Shown: positions 53,121-62,653 of the stretch, in pieces
How positions within the stretch are numbered: the first letter of the stretch is position 1
How the letters are laid out: the number at the start of each line of letters is the position of its first letter
Assembly (NCBI GenBank): GCA_022865705.1
Contig: JALHTG010000011.1
Location: 104,158-168,157 of the forward strand
Source of the DNA: Candidatus Bathyarchaeota archaeon
Lineage (GTDB): Archaea; Thermoproteota; Bathyarchaeia; 40CM-2-53-6; JALHTG01
Length of the DNA stretch: 64,000 bases
Direction: 5' to 3'
Made by a program: the position numbers and the translations under genes
The notes under the pieces: model-generated
Seen by the model: the letters and a program-made list of their open reading frames with translations, nothing else
Told to the model about the DNA's origin: nothing
The model's database searches: none

Positions 53121-53912
53121 ATGGACTTTCAAGATGTAATCGTCGAGAAGTTGGACAATGTTGGAAGAATCACGATCAACCGTCCTGATCAACTGAACGC
53201 GATCAGCAGAAGGACCTTGGAAGAGATGGAGCACGCGCTGAAGGAGTTTAGGAATGATCAGACCATTCGGGTCATTATTCTGACGGGAGCAGGGGAGAAG
53301 GCTTTCTGTGCAGGAGCAGATCTCAAAGGAGGAATTTTCACACCAGAGACGGATTCAGTCAGAGGTGCCAGACTTGCAAGAATGGGTCAAGAGTTCACCG
53401 AAATGATCGAGAAATATGAGAAGCCCGTGATCGCTGCTGTAAACGGACTGGCTTTGGGAGGGGGCTGCGAGATAGCTTTGGCATGTGACATGATAGTGTC
53501 TTCCGAGAACGCGCAATTCGGTCAACCTGAAATAAACATAGGCTTGATCCCAGGATGGGGAGGAACCCAAAGACTCCCCCGACTAATCGGGAGAAACAGA
53601 GCAAAGGAACTGATATTCACAGGCGATCGATTGACGGCGAAACAGGCTGAACAGATCGGCATGGTCAGTAGGGTAGTTCCACCGAACCGTTTGCAGGAAA
53701 CTGCCTTGGAACTCGCGCGAAAGATGACTTCGAAGAGCCCCGTCATGCTCAAACTGGCGAAGCAAGCCATCAACAGAGGGATAGAAATGGATCTGAGCTC
53801 AGGGCTGGCCGAAGAGGTAAAAGCATTCAGAGTATGCTTCACAACTCAAGACTTCAAAGAGGGGTTAACAGCATTCCTAGAGAAGCGTCAACCAAAATTC
53901 GAGGGAAAATAG
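53121..53912 (+). CDS. Enoyl-CoA hydratase/isomerase (crotonase)
   Basis: 263 residues, standard length. Oxyanion-hole and catalytic segments: ITINRPDQLNAIS, AGEKAFCAGADLKG, NGLALGGGCEIALACD and FGQPEINIGLIPGWGGTQRLPR with both catalytic Glu residues. It hydrates trans-2-enoyl-CoA in fatty- or amino-acid catabolism. Single gene with GGTGGGAG before the ATG. Confidence 0.94.
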   Translation: MDFQDVIVEKLDNVGRITINRPDQLNAISRRTLEEMEHALKEFRNDQTIRVIILTGAGEKAFCAGADLKGGIFTPETDSVRGARLARMGQEFTEMIEKYEKPVIAAVNGLALGGGCEIALACDMIVSSENAQFGQPEINIGLIPGWGGTQRLPRLIGRNRAKELIFTGDRLTAKQAEQIGMVSRVVPPNRLQETALELARKMTSKSPVMLKLAKQAINRGIEMDLSSGLAEEVKAFRVCFTTQDFKEGLTAFLEKRQPKFEGK

Positions 53913-54008
53913 AGGCGACTATCTTTCGCCGCTCGCAAAAGAGCATTGACTCGGCCTAGCGCACGCCGCTATCTATCGCATCGCTTAACATGACAGATCA
54001 CCCAGCAA

Positions 54009-54974
54009 TCAAGAAGGGGGAGAGAGTGACATTCGAATATCAATTACTGTCGGAAGATTTGACTAAAGGGCTTCTGTCAAGCAAGGCCCGATCTGATCCA
54101 GGCTGTTCACCATAAGTGCTTTGGCCCCAAAGGAGTCAGCAAACTTTGCAAAATCAGGATTGGACAGATCAACTCCTATATGTCTGCCCCCGAAATATCG
54201 GTCTTGGAAATGCTTCAGGATTCCAAAGCTTTCGTTGTCATAAAGAAGAATAGGGATGCACAACTTGTGCTCGACGGCAGTGGCCAAGTCCTGACATGTA
54301 ACCATGAAGCCCCCATCTCCGCAGACAGCTATCACCTGTCTCTGCGGAAAGGCGATCTTTGAAGCAATAGCGGCAGGCAGAGCGTAGCCCATCGCGACAT
54401 ATCCGAAGGGGTATAGGAAGGTGCGCGGCTCATAGACTGGAAAGATTCTCTGCATCCAGTATGATAGGATTGTAGTATCGGCCGCTACGATGGCATTTCG
54501 TTCGAGAACACTCCTTATCTTCATTACAGCTTCGACTTCTGTTGGATGAGAGGTCTTCAATTCCTTCCACACGGAATCCTTGAGTTCTTTGCACAATCTT
54601 CTCCAATCTGATCTATTGATTCTAGGCATAGATCGAAGTCTTTTGGCGATCTGCTGAAGAACTGACTTCGCGTCTCCCACCACGCCAACCTTGGCGGGAT
54701 AATTCTTCCCAATCTCCTCATGCTCGATGTCCACGTGAATCAGATTCTCAGGCACCTTCAAACTCCAATGTCTCATCGAAAGCGAAGAGAATCTTGTGCC
54801 TACCGCAAGCATCACATCCGCCTTTCGCAAGACCTCTTCAATGGCTCTAGGCATTCTTGATGAACCTAGGAACAGAGGATGATCGGCAGGCAAGGAACCC
54901 GCCCCCATGACGGTCGTAACGACGGGTGAGGAAAGGAGTTCTGCAACTTCTCTGTGAGATATGATCCAATGCAT
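54009..54974 (-). pseudogene. Truncated acetolactate synthase-like TPP enzyme
   Basis: The central and C-terminal domains of a thiamine-pyrophosphate enzyme: SSPVVTTVMGAGSLPADHPL, the VGTRFSS part, and the TPP motif GDGGFMVTCQDLATA. The N-terminal pyrimidine-binding domain (~190 residues) is missing and the upstream sequence is instead the start of dapF. Near 54055-54063 the C-terminus also shifts frame: LTEAL stops, while LPTVIDIRMS, the expected tail, continues in another frame to 54009. Two lesions make it non-functional unless both are sequence errors. Confidence 0.75.
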
Positions 54975-55222
54975 CTAATGCCGTTTCCACACATGTCTGC
55001 TTCTCCTCCATCTGGTTCGAATAGCCTCATCGCCCCGTCAACTCCTTTCGCTCGCTCGATGAAAAGAATCCCATCAGCCCCCACTTGGAAATGTCTGTGA
55101 CACAGAATCTTTGCCAGCTTGCTGCGATCCGAGTTAGGTGTAACGACCTCCTCCGTTTCATCTTTGAGTATGAAGTCATTGCCACACCCCTGGTACTTGA
55201 TGAATTCAAAGACATACCTCAC
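54950..55222 (-). pseudogene. dapF: N-terminal fragment of diaminopimelate epimerase
   Basis: The first ~90 residues of DapF: FIKYQGCGNDFIL at the N-terminus, then AKILCHRHFQVGADGI and the first catalytic cysteine in DMCGNGIRC. The match ends just after this motif, where sequence of the acetolactate synthase-like gene begins in a different frame. A deletion or misassembly seems to have joined two unrelated genes; the epimerase lacks its second half. Confidence 0.75.
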
Positions 55223-55285
55223 TTCCCGTCACCCTGAGTCAGAAAACACACGGCTGAATCCTATGTTTCTCATGTGCTGTTTTGA

Positions 55286-56749
55286 TCAGGCTTCGCCTGG
55301 GAGTAGTATGTCGTGCGGTTTGGCTTCCTCTATTCCTGCAGAACTCATTACAGCGAACTCTGCTTTCTCCCATAGCTCGGGGATGTTTCTGGCACCTGCA
55401 TATCCCATGGCGGCTCTAAGGCCATCCGTGAGTTCTTGGACTACTGTTGCCACCTCTCCTTTGTAGGGAACCCACCCTTCGACACCTTCAGAGATGCCTT
55501 TTGCTGGAACGCTGTATCGATCCATGGAGTACCGTCTGGCCATGGCTGAGGCGCTTCCCATTCCTCTATACTGCTTATAGTAGCGACCTCCAATTGCCAC
55601 AAGATTCCCCGGTGCCTCTTTGCATCTGGCGAAGAGATTTCCCATCATGACCGTGGATGAACCTGCCCCAAGTGCTAAGGCAATGTCTCCGGATCCACTT
55701 ATCCCCCCGTCGGCAATGATGGGAATATCGACACCGTGTTCTCTCAGAGCATCAGCGACCTGAGCTGCCGCAAAAAGAGTTGGAGAGCCAGCCTTTGCCA
55801 CTTCAGATGTGGTGCAAATCGAGCCTGAACCGATCCCGACCCGTATTCCGGCGACTCGTTCCAGTTTCGTGACAATATCCTCAGCCGCCTTGTAGGTTCC
55901 AATATTTCCCACAACAACGTCTGCTTTGATTTCCTTCAGAATGTTCTTCGTTGATCTGAAGACGTTTGCATTGTGAAAGTGTGCGACGTCAATGACCAGA
56001 ACATCGACATGTTTGTCAAGCTTCTTTGCCCTCTCCAGATCGAATGGTGATACTGCAGCTCCGCAAAGTAGCTTGCCCTCCTGATTTCTGGCAGCGTTTG
56101 GGAAACGTCCTCTTAGCATTATGTCCCTGAAGGTGATAAGCCCCCTTAACGTCCCGTTGTCATCCACGATGGGCAGCTTTTCGATTCTGTTGGTGTGTAG
56201 AATGTCTTTTGCCTCTTCCAGTGTTGTGCCTTCTTTTGCCGTGACAAGCTTCTTGGTCATCACATCTCCGACTCTAAGAGTTCGATGAGCAAACCTCACA
56301 TCTCTTCCCGTGATGAGCCCGACAAGCTTTTCCCCCTCGACCACCGGGAGCCCTGAAATCTGATGTTTCTGCATCAGATCGATTGCATCCCCAATTGTTT
56401 GAGTCATGGAGAGTGTGATCACATCTCTTATGATCAGCGATTCCGCACGTCTCACCTGCGCCGCCATCTTCACTTGATCCTCAATCGAACAGTTTCGGTG
56501 GAGTATGCCCAATCCCCCAAGTCTAGCTAAGGCAATCGCCATTTCCGCTTCCGTCACCGTATCCATTGGTGAGGAGATGAACGGAAGGTTCAGTTTATGG
56601 TTCACAGTTGCACGGGTCGTAAGGTCTATCTCTTTTGGCTCCACCTCAACCCAGTTCGGAACTAGTATGACATCGCGAAAAGTCACTGCAAGCTTTGCGT
56701 CTTTCAACTTCTGACCAAACTTTCCCTTCATAGGCCAAACCCTAATCAA
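55286..56749 (-). CDS. guaB: Inosine-5'-monophosphate dehydrogenase
   Basis: 487 residues with the TIM barrel interrupted by two CBS domains (about 95-215; SGLPVVEGEKLVGLITGRDV, EKLPIVDDNGTLRGLITFRD). The catalytic Cys loop is GSGSICTTSEV near residue 305, followed by IPIIADGGISGSGDIALAL and GMGSASAM. It makes XMP from IMP in guanine nucleotide synthesis. Complete. Confidence 0.97.
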   Translation of the reverse strand: MIRVWPMKGKFGQKLKDAKLAVTFRDVILVPNWVEVEPKEIDLTTRATVNHKLNLPFISSPMDTVTEAEMAIALARLGGLGILHRNCSIEDQVKMAAQVRRAESLIIRDVITLSMTQTIGDAIDLMQKHQISGLPVVEGEKLVGLITGRDVRFAHRTLRVGDVMTKKLVTAKEGTTLEEAKDILHTNRIEKLPIVDDNGTLRGLITFRDIMLRGRFPNAARNQEGKLLCGAAVSPFDLERAKKLDKHVDVLVIDVAHFHNANVFRSTKNILKEIKADVVVGNIGTYKAAEDIVTKLERVAGIRVGIGSGSICTTSEVAKAGSPTLFAAAQVADALREHGVDIPIIADGGISGSGDIALALGAGSSTVMMGNLFARCKEAPGNLVAIGGRYYKQYRGMGSASAMARRYSMDRYSVPAKGISEGVEGWVPYKGEVATVVQELTDGLRAAMGYAGARNIPELWEKAEFAVMSSAGIEEAKPHDILLPGEA

Positions 56750-57386
56750 ATCTGATCGTTACTCGTGGCTTTGGCATCAATGTTGTGACATACGATAGCT
56801 CGTTGTGACGATTTGGCAAGAAGCTCAACAATTCTGAAACCGCATGTGCGCCCCAGAATCCAGCAGTTCACCAGTCTTGAAGCGCCGAACTCAACCATTC
56901 GAAGCCACTTACGAGTTGTGGCAAGGGTCAAATCATAAAAGATCTCCCAACACAAATGGAGCAATGCCGTCTCCGAGTCAATGACTTCATTATGCAATCA
57001 ATCCTCTCAGATGTTTTCCTTCCAGTTTCTTCCCTCACCGTAGCGTCATGAAACTTGGGCTTCATCCAAAACTAGAGGTGATCCCCGGCGAGATGATCGT
57101 TAGCTCCTCTTTGAGCTCTTATTGGAATGTGGACGCCTCCTCGCTTCTAGAAATACAGCCATGACCAGCGTGAGATGTCTACGGTCCACATCATCTTGCT
57201 TCTTCGCGTACTCTTCAGCACATATCTTGGAGAGGCATCTTTGTGTCGGAGAGTGACACAATACTAATAAGGGATTTGAAACTATGTCCGATTCAAGTGG
57301 TCGAAGTGACAGGTGAATCTGTTCCACCGCGATAGAGTGCCCTATCTGATATCTTCGACCTATTATTCTCTGAAGAGGTTTTTGCA
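56750..57386. other. 637-base divergent interval between guaB and proS
   Basis: No firm gene. A minus-strand frame (56746-56997) ends at the guaB start and has no recognisable family. A second minus-strand frame at 57100-57327 is listed separately. A TATA-like CTTTTATGA on the minus strand near 56937 could drive guaB with a long leader. No tRNA or repeats found. Confidence 0.4.
57100..57327 (-). CDS. Candidate small helical protein
   Basis: 75 residues, GTG start. The central part (CLSKICAEEYAKKQDDVDRR, then HLTLVMAVFLEARR) looks like a compact helix-strand-helix similar to PCP-reductase-like or histone-like domains, and the tail is basic. No clear family. Accepted only on composition. Confidence 0.3.
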   Translation of the reverse strand: MEQIHLSLRPLESDIVSNPLLVLCHSPTQRCLSKICAEEYAKKQDDVDRRHLTLVMAVFLEARRRPHSNKSSKRS

Positions 57387-58832
57387 GTGACTGTTGAGAG
57401 AGGAATAACTGTAAAGAAGAGTGAGGACTTCTCAGAATGGTATACTCAGATCATCATGAAAGCGGAGCTTGCCGACTATGCTGGGATAAAAGGCTTCATC
57501 GTTTTCAAACCCTACTCTTACGAAATCTGGGAGAATATTCAAAAATTCCTAGATGGAAAGCTCAAAGCCTCGGGCCACAAGAACGCCTACTTTCCGGCGT
57601 TGATTCCGGAGAGCTATCTCAAGAAGGAAGCTGAACATTTCTCAGGATTCGTTCCGGAAGTCTTCTGGGTCACTCGAACGGGAAACAACGAAATAGGTGA
57701 ACCGCTTGCGATGAGACCCACGTCAGAAACCATTGTTTGCGATTCGTATGCTAAATGGATAAAGAGTTGGAGAGACCTTCCGATATTGATCAACCTTTGG
57801 AACTCGGTTTTCAGGGCAGAGATAAAGGCGACTAAGCCTTTCTTGAGAACGTCCGAGTTTCTCTGGCAAGAAGGTCACACTGCCCACGCGACACCTGAAG
57901 AGGCCGAAAAGGAGGTTCACGATATTCTCGAGTTCTACAGACAGCTGGTGGAGGAGCAACTTGCGATTCCGGTCCTGCTGGGAGCAAAGACCGAGGCTGA
58001 GAAATTCGTCGGAGCAGTCTACACGTTAGCAATGGAGGCGATGATGCCTGACGGGAAGGCGCTACAGATGGGCACTTCCCACTTCCTAGGTCAGAACTTC
58101 TCTAAACCTTTCGAGATCAAGTATCTTGGAAAGGATGAGAAAGATCACTATGTCTGGCAGACCAGCTGGGGGGTCACCACGAGAATGATAGGAGCAGTGG
58201 TAATGGTGCATGGAGATGACAAGGGACTTGTCCTCCCTCCACGGATAGCGCCGATCCAAACCGTTGTTGTGCCCATATACTACAAGAATGAAGATCGAGA
58301 GAAGGTCCTTGCAAAGGCAAAGGAGACAGTCAAGATTCTTAGTGCAGCGAGTATCTCAGCCTACCTGGATGACAGAACAGAGTACACACCAGGATGGAAG
58401 TTCAATGAATGGGAGATGAAAGGGATCCCGACAAGAATCGAGATAGGTCCTCGGGATGTCGCAGCGGATCAGGTCATCATGTCAAGAAGAGACACAGGGC
58501 AAAAATCTGCGGTTAAGATTGGTGATTTGCTGAAAGAGACTCTAAGAACTCTGGAATCAATTCAAGTCAGTCTCTATGAGAACGCGAAGAAGCAGTTGGA
58601 GAGTAGCATCAGGCCTGCCAAATCGTACGAAGAGTTCAAGCAAATCTTGGAAACGAAGGGAGGATTTGTGAGGGCTTGCTGGTGCGGTCGCTCTCAATGC
58701 GAAGCAAAGATCAAAGAGGAAACCGGGGCAACAATCAGAACAGTTCCATTCAGGAAAGAGGAGATCTTCTCAGGGTGCATTACGTGTGGACAGAAGGCAA
58801 CAGATGTAGTGTATTTTGCAAGAGCATACTAG
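57387..58832 (+). CDS. proS: Prolyl-tRNA synthetase (archaeal/eukaryotic type)
   Basis: 481 residues. Class II motif 2 is in FRAEIKATKPFLRTSEF, with TAHATPEEAE after it; the anticodon-binding domain spans about 285-390. The C-terminal zinc-binding domain (CWCGRSQCEAKI...CITCGQKA) ends in the conserved terminal YFARAY. It charges tRNA-Pro. Starts at GTG 57387; complete. Confidence 0.96.
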   Translation: MTVERGITVKKSEDFSEWYTQIIMKAELADYAGIKGFIVFKPYSYEIWENIQKFLDGKLKASGHKNAYFPALIPESYLKKEAEHFSGFVPEVFWVTRTGNNEIGEPLAMRPTSETIVCDSYAKWIKSWRDLPILINLWNSVFRAEIKATKPFLRTSEFLWQEGHTAHATPEEAEKEVHDILEFYRQLVEEQLAIPVLLGAKTEAEKFVGAVYTLAMEAMMPDGKALQMGTSHFLGQNFSKPFEIKYLGKDEKDHYVWQTSWGVTTRMIGAVVMVHGDDKGLVLPPRIAPIQTVVVPIYYKNEDREKVLAKAKETVKILSAASISAYLDDRTEYTPGWKFNEWEMKGIPTRIEIGPRDVAADQVIMSRRDTGQKSAVKIGDLLKETLRTLESIQVSLYENAKKQLESSIRPAKSYEEFKQILETKGGFVRACWCGRSQCEAKIKEETGATIRTVPFRKEEIFSGCITCGQKATDVVYFARAY

Positions 58833-58834
58833 GA

Positions 58835-59733
58835 TTATTCAAGGCGCCGGACCTGTGAGAAGACGGCGTTGGCCCTCTCACCAAGCTTGCTAAGATCACG
58901 AACTAGGTCTGGCCCAGGTTTTTCCACTTTGAGAGAGGCAACAGCGGCGCCAAGCGAAGCAGACCACACAGCATCTCTGGAGCGAGGATAATCACAGAGG
59001 AAGACACCCATGAATGCGTCCCCGGCACCCGTGGGGTCAACTACCCTCTCGGGTTTGTAGGCTGGTATACGAAAGACTCCCTCATGAGTTGAGAGATCTG
59101 AGCCCCGACCTCCTTTTGTGTGAATGCAAATCGAGGGACCAATTCTTCTCAACTTCCTGAGAGCATGTCTGGAATTGGCGATGCCGGTCATGGTTCTCAA
59201 CTCGTCCGTAGATGCCTACAGAACATCTATTCTTCTTAGCAGAGATCTGTCCAGCCAAGGTCTCCTCAGCACCCGTTTGTCTCGTCCAATCCTACGAAGA
59301 TACCCCTGTGGATCAAGAGATGTCAGCATTGATTGATCAGCAAACGACTTCGCCACCACTTCTGGAATCTCGCCTGTGACTGGACCTATGTGAAGACTCT
59401 GAATTCGAAGATCCCTTCTGAGATCAGACAAACGAAGCTTCTCGCATTCACTAAGCAGCCTCATGGATCTCCTCCCTCTCCGATATCTGATCTCAAACTT
59501 GGTTGTTGGAGCTGCAGTTACCTTCAGGAATCGCGTATCCACTCCCATCTGCCTAAGCCACTCAATTCGTTCTCTTCCAAAATCCCTTCCAATCTTGGAC
59601 ACAATGTATGGTTTGATGCCAAATGAAGCCGCTGCCAACGAAGCGTGAACAGCGGGTCCCCCTGGAACCCATGTTCGCCTTTCCTGTTGATCTGATCAAG
59701 AGTAACGTGACCGGCAGTTATTATCTTCAGCAT
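58835..59733 (-). pseudogene. PfkB carbohydrate kinase with frameshift and in-frame TAG
   Basis: Three pieces form one PfkB/ribokinase-family gene. The N-terminus (MLKIITAGHVTLDQINRKGE from 59733) shifts frame near 59655-59672, beside short G-runs. The middle (GGPAVHASLAAASFG to RRIDVL) then meets an in-frame TAG at 59216-59218. The same frame resumes ASTDELRTMTG and ends with the catalytic DPTGAGDAFMG motif. In the family the stop position is often Lys, so AAG to TAG is a likely mutation. A complete paralogue sits at 62654. Confidence 0.78.
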
Positions 59734-59941
59734 ACTTCGTTTCTTCCTTAGAGTTTTCTCTCGGCATGAGACTGTCTTTGTCGATTACTACAAGGTCACT
59801 GGACCCTGAATCGAGTTAGCCAAAGGTTGTCCATCAGCGAACAGGTACCGCACCTTTCCCAAATATCTTGCTCATGGTCTCTTCCAAGACAAAGCCATAA
59901 TAGGAACCAATCAAAATTGGACACGGAAGAAGGCATACGTG

Positions 59942-60217
59942 ATGGGAAAGAAAAGAAAGTCTAGAGGACGGAGCAAAGGAGGAAAAGGAAGATCCGGCCT
60001 CATTCAATGCTCGAATTGTGGAATGCAGGTCCCAAGGGACAAAGCAAAGAGAGCAACTCACTGGGTTTCATTGGTGGATCCATCTTTAGGGCGCGAGCTT
60101 AGAGCCAAAGGCGCGTACATTGCCAGACAGAAAGTGATCAAGGTCTATTGCGTTTCCTGCGCCGTGCACTTTGGAGTTTCCAAGGTGAGAGCGAGAGACG
60201 AGAGACGATTCTACTAA
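59942..60217 (+). CDS. rps26e: Small-subunit ribosomal protein eS26
   Basis: 91 residues: a basic N-terminus (MGKKRKSRGRSKGGKG), then CSNCGMQVPRDKAKRATHW and KVYCVSCAVHFGV giving the zinc site of S26e. Present in eukaryotes and in TACK archaea but not Euryarchaeota, so it supports the lineage assignment. A GTG one codon before the ATG is an alternative start. Confidence 0.95.
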   Translation: MGKKRKSRGRSKGGKGRSGLIQCSNCGMQVPRDKAKRATHWVSLVDPSLGRELRAKGAYIARQKVIKVYCVSCAVHFGVSKVRARDERRFY

Positions 60218-60262
60218 CCTCTAGCAAAACGCCTAGACTAGTGCAGCGTAAACTGGTTGATC

Positions 60263-60977
60263 CTAAGAGACTCTGACCTTGTGAATCCTAACTGGCGGAG
60301 TAAATTCTAAGTCGCTTTGTTCCATTAGACGAAGAGCCCCTAGAGGGTCAACCAGAAGCCTTCTCATTCCTGGAACGTGTGCGGCACCCACTATTGCCAA
60401 GATTCTTGGCTCCACTATGCCCATGTTGATATATTCTTCAGTGATGAAGATCAATCTAGACGCCATCAGTAGATTCCTCTCATGGATGAGAACTTGCCAG
60501 AGAGTTGGAAAGGTTCTGCGCATGAGTTCAGTTCCGCCGTTGAAGTAATCCAAAGCTTCTTGCTTCAATCCTTCCTCCCAGAGTCTAAGCCCCTGCGCGT
60601 TATGTTCGGCCACGTATGCATCAATCCTGCGCCAAGCGATAATCTCCTCCGGTTTGGCTCGATATCTTAATCGCGCTGCAATTTCCTCTTCATCCATGTC
60701 CATCAACCAAATATCCGCGTCTTGATTCCCCAAAGCATCCGTTGCGACCATGAACTCGCACTTCCCCTTGCAGTTTGAGTCTTGGGCATTCAAAGCAGGC
60801 TCGTCTCAGGAAGTCAAATCTTCTCTTGTCCAGTTCGATACAGACTGCCTGAGGACGTAGCCTGTCAACTGTGGTAGCTGCGTCGACAATACTTCTACGA
60901 CTCCAATGAGCGGTGCCAAGCAGCTCAACATATCGAAGATAGTTGCGCATTTCCAACAGCTTCATTCTGTCAATCAA
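60263..60977 (-). pseudogene. TraB-family protein, frameshifted
   Basis: The N-terminal frame (60977 downwards) gives VELLGTAHWSRRSIVDAA and AVCIELDKRRFDFLRRACFE, typical of TraB/PrgY proteins. Around 60770-60800 the coding frame shifts; the next frame carries NCKGKCEFMVATDALGNQDA, IWLMDMDEEE, FPTLWQVLIHERN and the hallmark IVGAAHVPGM. One indel would restore ~235 residues. The membrane anchor of larger TraB proteins is absent. Function in archaea unknown; possibly protease-like. Pseudogene or sequence error. Confidence 0.72.
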
Positions 60978-60980
60978 GAC

Positions 60981-61169
60981 TCAGGGATGTCTGTCAAGTT
61001 CTGAGGGATTCCAAGGACGGTTAGGCCGTGGGTCTTCTCCAGGCCAGAAATCCGGAACGAAAGGTTCCCGCCAAGCCGGCTCCCTATTTCGTATCAGGCC
61101 GGATGATGCAGAACCAGTCCTCCATGAGTAATGACAACATCCATTTTCATTGACCATTTCCAGATCCAA
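60981..61169 (-). CDS. Small Pro/Trp-rich protein
   Basis: 62 residues starting with ATG 4 nt after the PadR gene stop and ending just before the TraB gene, all on one strand. NREPAWREPFVPDFWPGEDP gives it an unusual, compositionally coherent look. No family recognised. Its tight position in a minus-strand series is the main support. Confidence 0.4.
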   Translation of the reverse strand: MDLEMVNENGCCHYSWRTGSASSGLIRNREPAWREPFVPDFWPGEDPRPNRPWNPSELDRHP

Positions 61170-61173
61170 CCTC

Positions 61174-61740
61174 CTATTCTACCTTGATTTTCACTCCGCG
61201 TTGTCTCCTACGCTCAAGACTCTCTTCGATCTGCTTCAGTTCCGATCTGAGAAACTGATGGTATGTCTGCAGTGCTCGTTCATCACCGAGTATCTTTTCC
61301 GGTGAAATGCATAGTCTCAACATGAGCATGTTCCTCGGAGTTGCTTCACCTACGTACCGTCGAATGAGATCGTCCGCCTCTGAGAAGCTCGAGAAGTCAT
61401 CGGAAAGAACCTCAGCAAAACGAGAGGTGATTTCCATCGATTCTGAAAACCCCTTGAAGGCCTTCCCTACAGCCTTCCTACCCTTCGCTGTCAACTCAAA
61501 GCTCGTTCGCCCTCTCGCTCCCTCGGGTGACTCATGTCTTTCGACGAACCCTCGATCATCAAGCTCTCTCAACGCGTTCCAAATTGTTCCACGATGCGGG
61601 TGCCATACGTCGCCAAACGGCCTCTTCAAACGCTCCTCAATGCCTACGAGACAGGATGGTTCCTCTCTGAGAGTGAGGAGTATGACGAACTGTACGGGAC
61701 TGATTGGTCGTCTTTCACCTGACAGTCTGAAGCTCCACAT
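61174..61740 (-). CDS. PadR-family transcriptional regulator
   Basis: 188 residues. The N-terminal winged helix-turn-helix (PVQFVILLTLREEPSC, WNALRELDDRGFVERHES) is followed by a helical dimerisation/effector domain (about 100-188) as in PadR/Vinf-like members. It probably represses its own promoter: repeated sites lie directly before its start codon. The regulated neighbours could be the small protein and TraB gene downstream. Confidence 0.88.
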   Translation of the reverse strand: MWSFRLSGERRPISPVQFVILLTLREEPSCLVGIEERLKRPFGDVWHPHRGTIWNALRELDDRGFVERHESPEGARGRTSFELTAKGRKAVGKAFKGFSESMEITSRFAEVLSDDFSSFSEADDLIRRYVGEATPRNMLMLRLCISPEKILGDERALQTYHQFLRSELKQIEESLERRRQRGVKIKVE

Positions 61741-61751
61741 GGCCTCTCGCC

Positions 61752-61778
61752 AAGTCGTAGGGACGACCTAAAGTCGTA
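61752..61778. promoter_or_regulatory. Candidate PadR operator
   Basis: Two direct copies of AAGTCGTA (61752-61759 and 61771-61778), 19 bp apart, flank an opposed GACGAC. They lie between the PadR start codon (61740) and a TATA-like TTTATTAAG (about 61786-61794) on the minus strand, a good place for autorepression. Confidence 0.45.
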
Positions 61779-62069
61779 CCAACAACTTAATAAACGCTTA
61801 GGAACCCCAGCAGAAATGAATATCGACAGGCGTCTGAGCTTTCACTTGGAGCCTTTCACATGTGGAGTGAGTCCTTGAATTAAGGGACGGATTCAGATAT
61901 GTTGCGTACGATCCTTCACAATCGCTGTTTGTTCGGAAAGGTGCGCGTTGGAAAATCAGTTCGTTTGTGTCCAGTTTCGTGTCGGGGATGATGCTGAAGA
62001 CTAATATAATAGCAAAGTGCCGGTCTGTGGGACTGAGTAAGCGAACAGCATCAACGGAAGCAGCAACAA
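61779..62069. other. Interval before the lipid synthase gene
   Basis: About 290 bases (329 counting the PadR operator) without a convincing gene. It contains the PadR TATA-like element and an AT-rich CTAATATAAT sequence near 62002 that can serve as TATA for the gene at 62070. Short frames on both strands have no recognisable domains. Confidence 0.4.
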
Positions 62070-62648
62070 ATGCTGGGCAAGCTGAGACAAAAGTACCAAA
62101 AGGCAATGCACCCTGTTGGAAAGGCTGTAGGCCGGCTGGGATTATCGCCAAACCTAACTTCGATGCTTAGTGTTGTTGTTGCCGGCTTGGCAGGATTGTT
62201 TTTCTTCAGTCACAACCTGGTGTGGGGAACGATCTTCATAGCCTTGAGCGGAGCACTGGACATGATCGACGGTGCAGTCGCAAGGGCAACGGGGAAAGCA
62301 AGCCGTTTCGGAACGGTGCTCGATCACGTACTTGATAGATATGCTGAGTTCTTGATGATGCTCGGGATAATTGGCGGCGGCTATGTTGGATGGTATTGGG
62401 GGCTCTTCTCTCTCTTCGGCATGACTATGGCAAGTTACACCAGAGCGAAGGCAGAATCGGTTGGAGTCGAACGCTGCGAAGTCGGACTAGCCGAGAGACA
62501 AGAGAAGCTGATTATTCTAATGATGGGGGCCATCGGATCAGTCTTCTACCAAGGTGCGTTGGAACTGGCTTCAATCATAGTAGGGTTATTGTCGCACATC
62601 ACGGTCGTGCAGAGACTGACCTACGCAAGAAACAACATGAGGCGTTAG
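62070..62648 (+). CDS. CDP-alcohol phosphatidyltransferase (archaetidylinositol phosphate synthase-like)
   Basis: 192 residues with five or six membrane spans. The CDP-alcohol phosphotransferase motif DGX2ARX8GX3DX3D is complete: IDGAVARATGKASRFGTVLD then HVLDR. In archaea this size class joins inositol-1-phosphate or a similar polyol to CDP-archaeol. The following PfkB gene starts 5 nt after its stop, suggesting co-transcription; a shared carbohydrate substrate is only a guess. Confidence 0.9.
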   Translation: MLGKLRQKYQKAMHPVGKAVGRLGLSPNLTSMLSVVVAGLAGLFFFSHNLVWGTIFIALSGALDMIDGAVARATGKASRFGTVLDHVLDRYAEFLMMLGIIGGGYVGWYWGLFSLFGMTMASYTRAKAESVGVERCEVGLAERQEKLIILMMGAIGSVFYQGALELASIIVGLLSHITVVQRLTYARNNMRR

Positions 62649-62653
62649 ATGAC

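Noticed and set aside
59216..59218. Pyrrolysine codon in the PfkB gene
   Set aside because: TAG ends many intact genes in the window and a frameshift lies in the same gene, so decay or sequence error is the simpler reading.
62390..62653. Long N-terminal extension of the intact PfkB gene
   Set aside because: It lies entirely within the phosphatidyltransferase gene in another frame; the PfkB fold begins right after TTG 62654.
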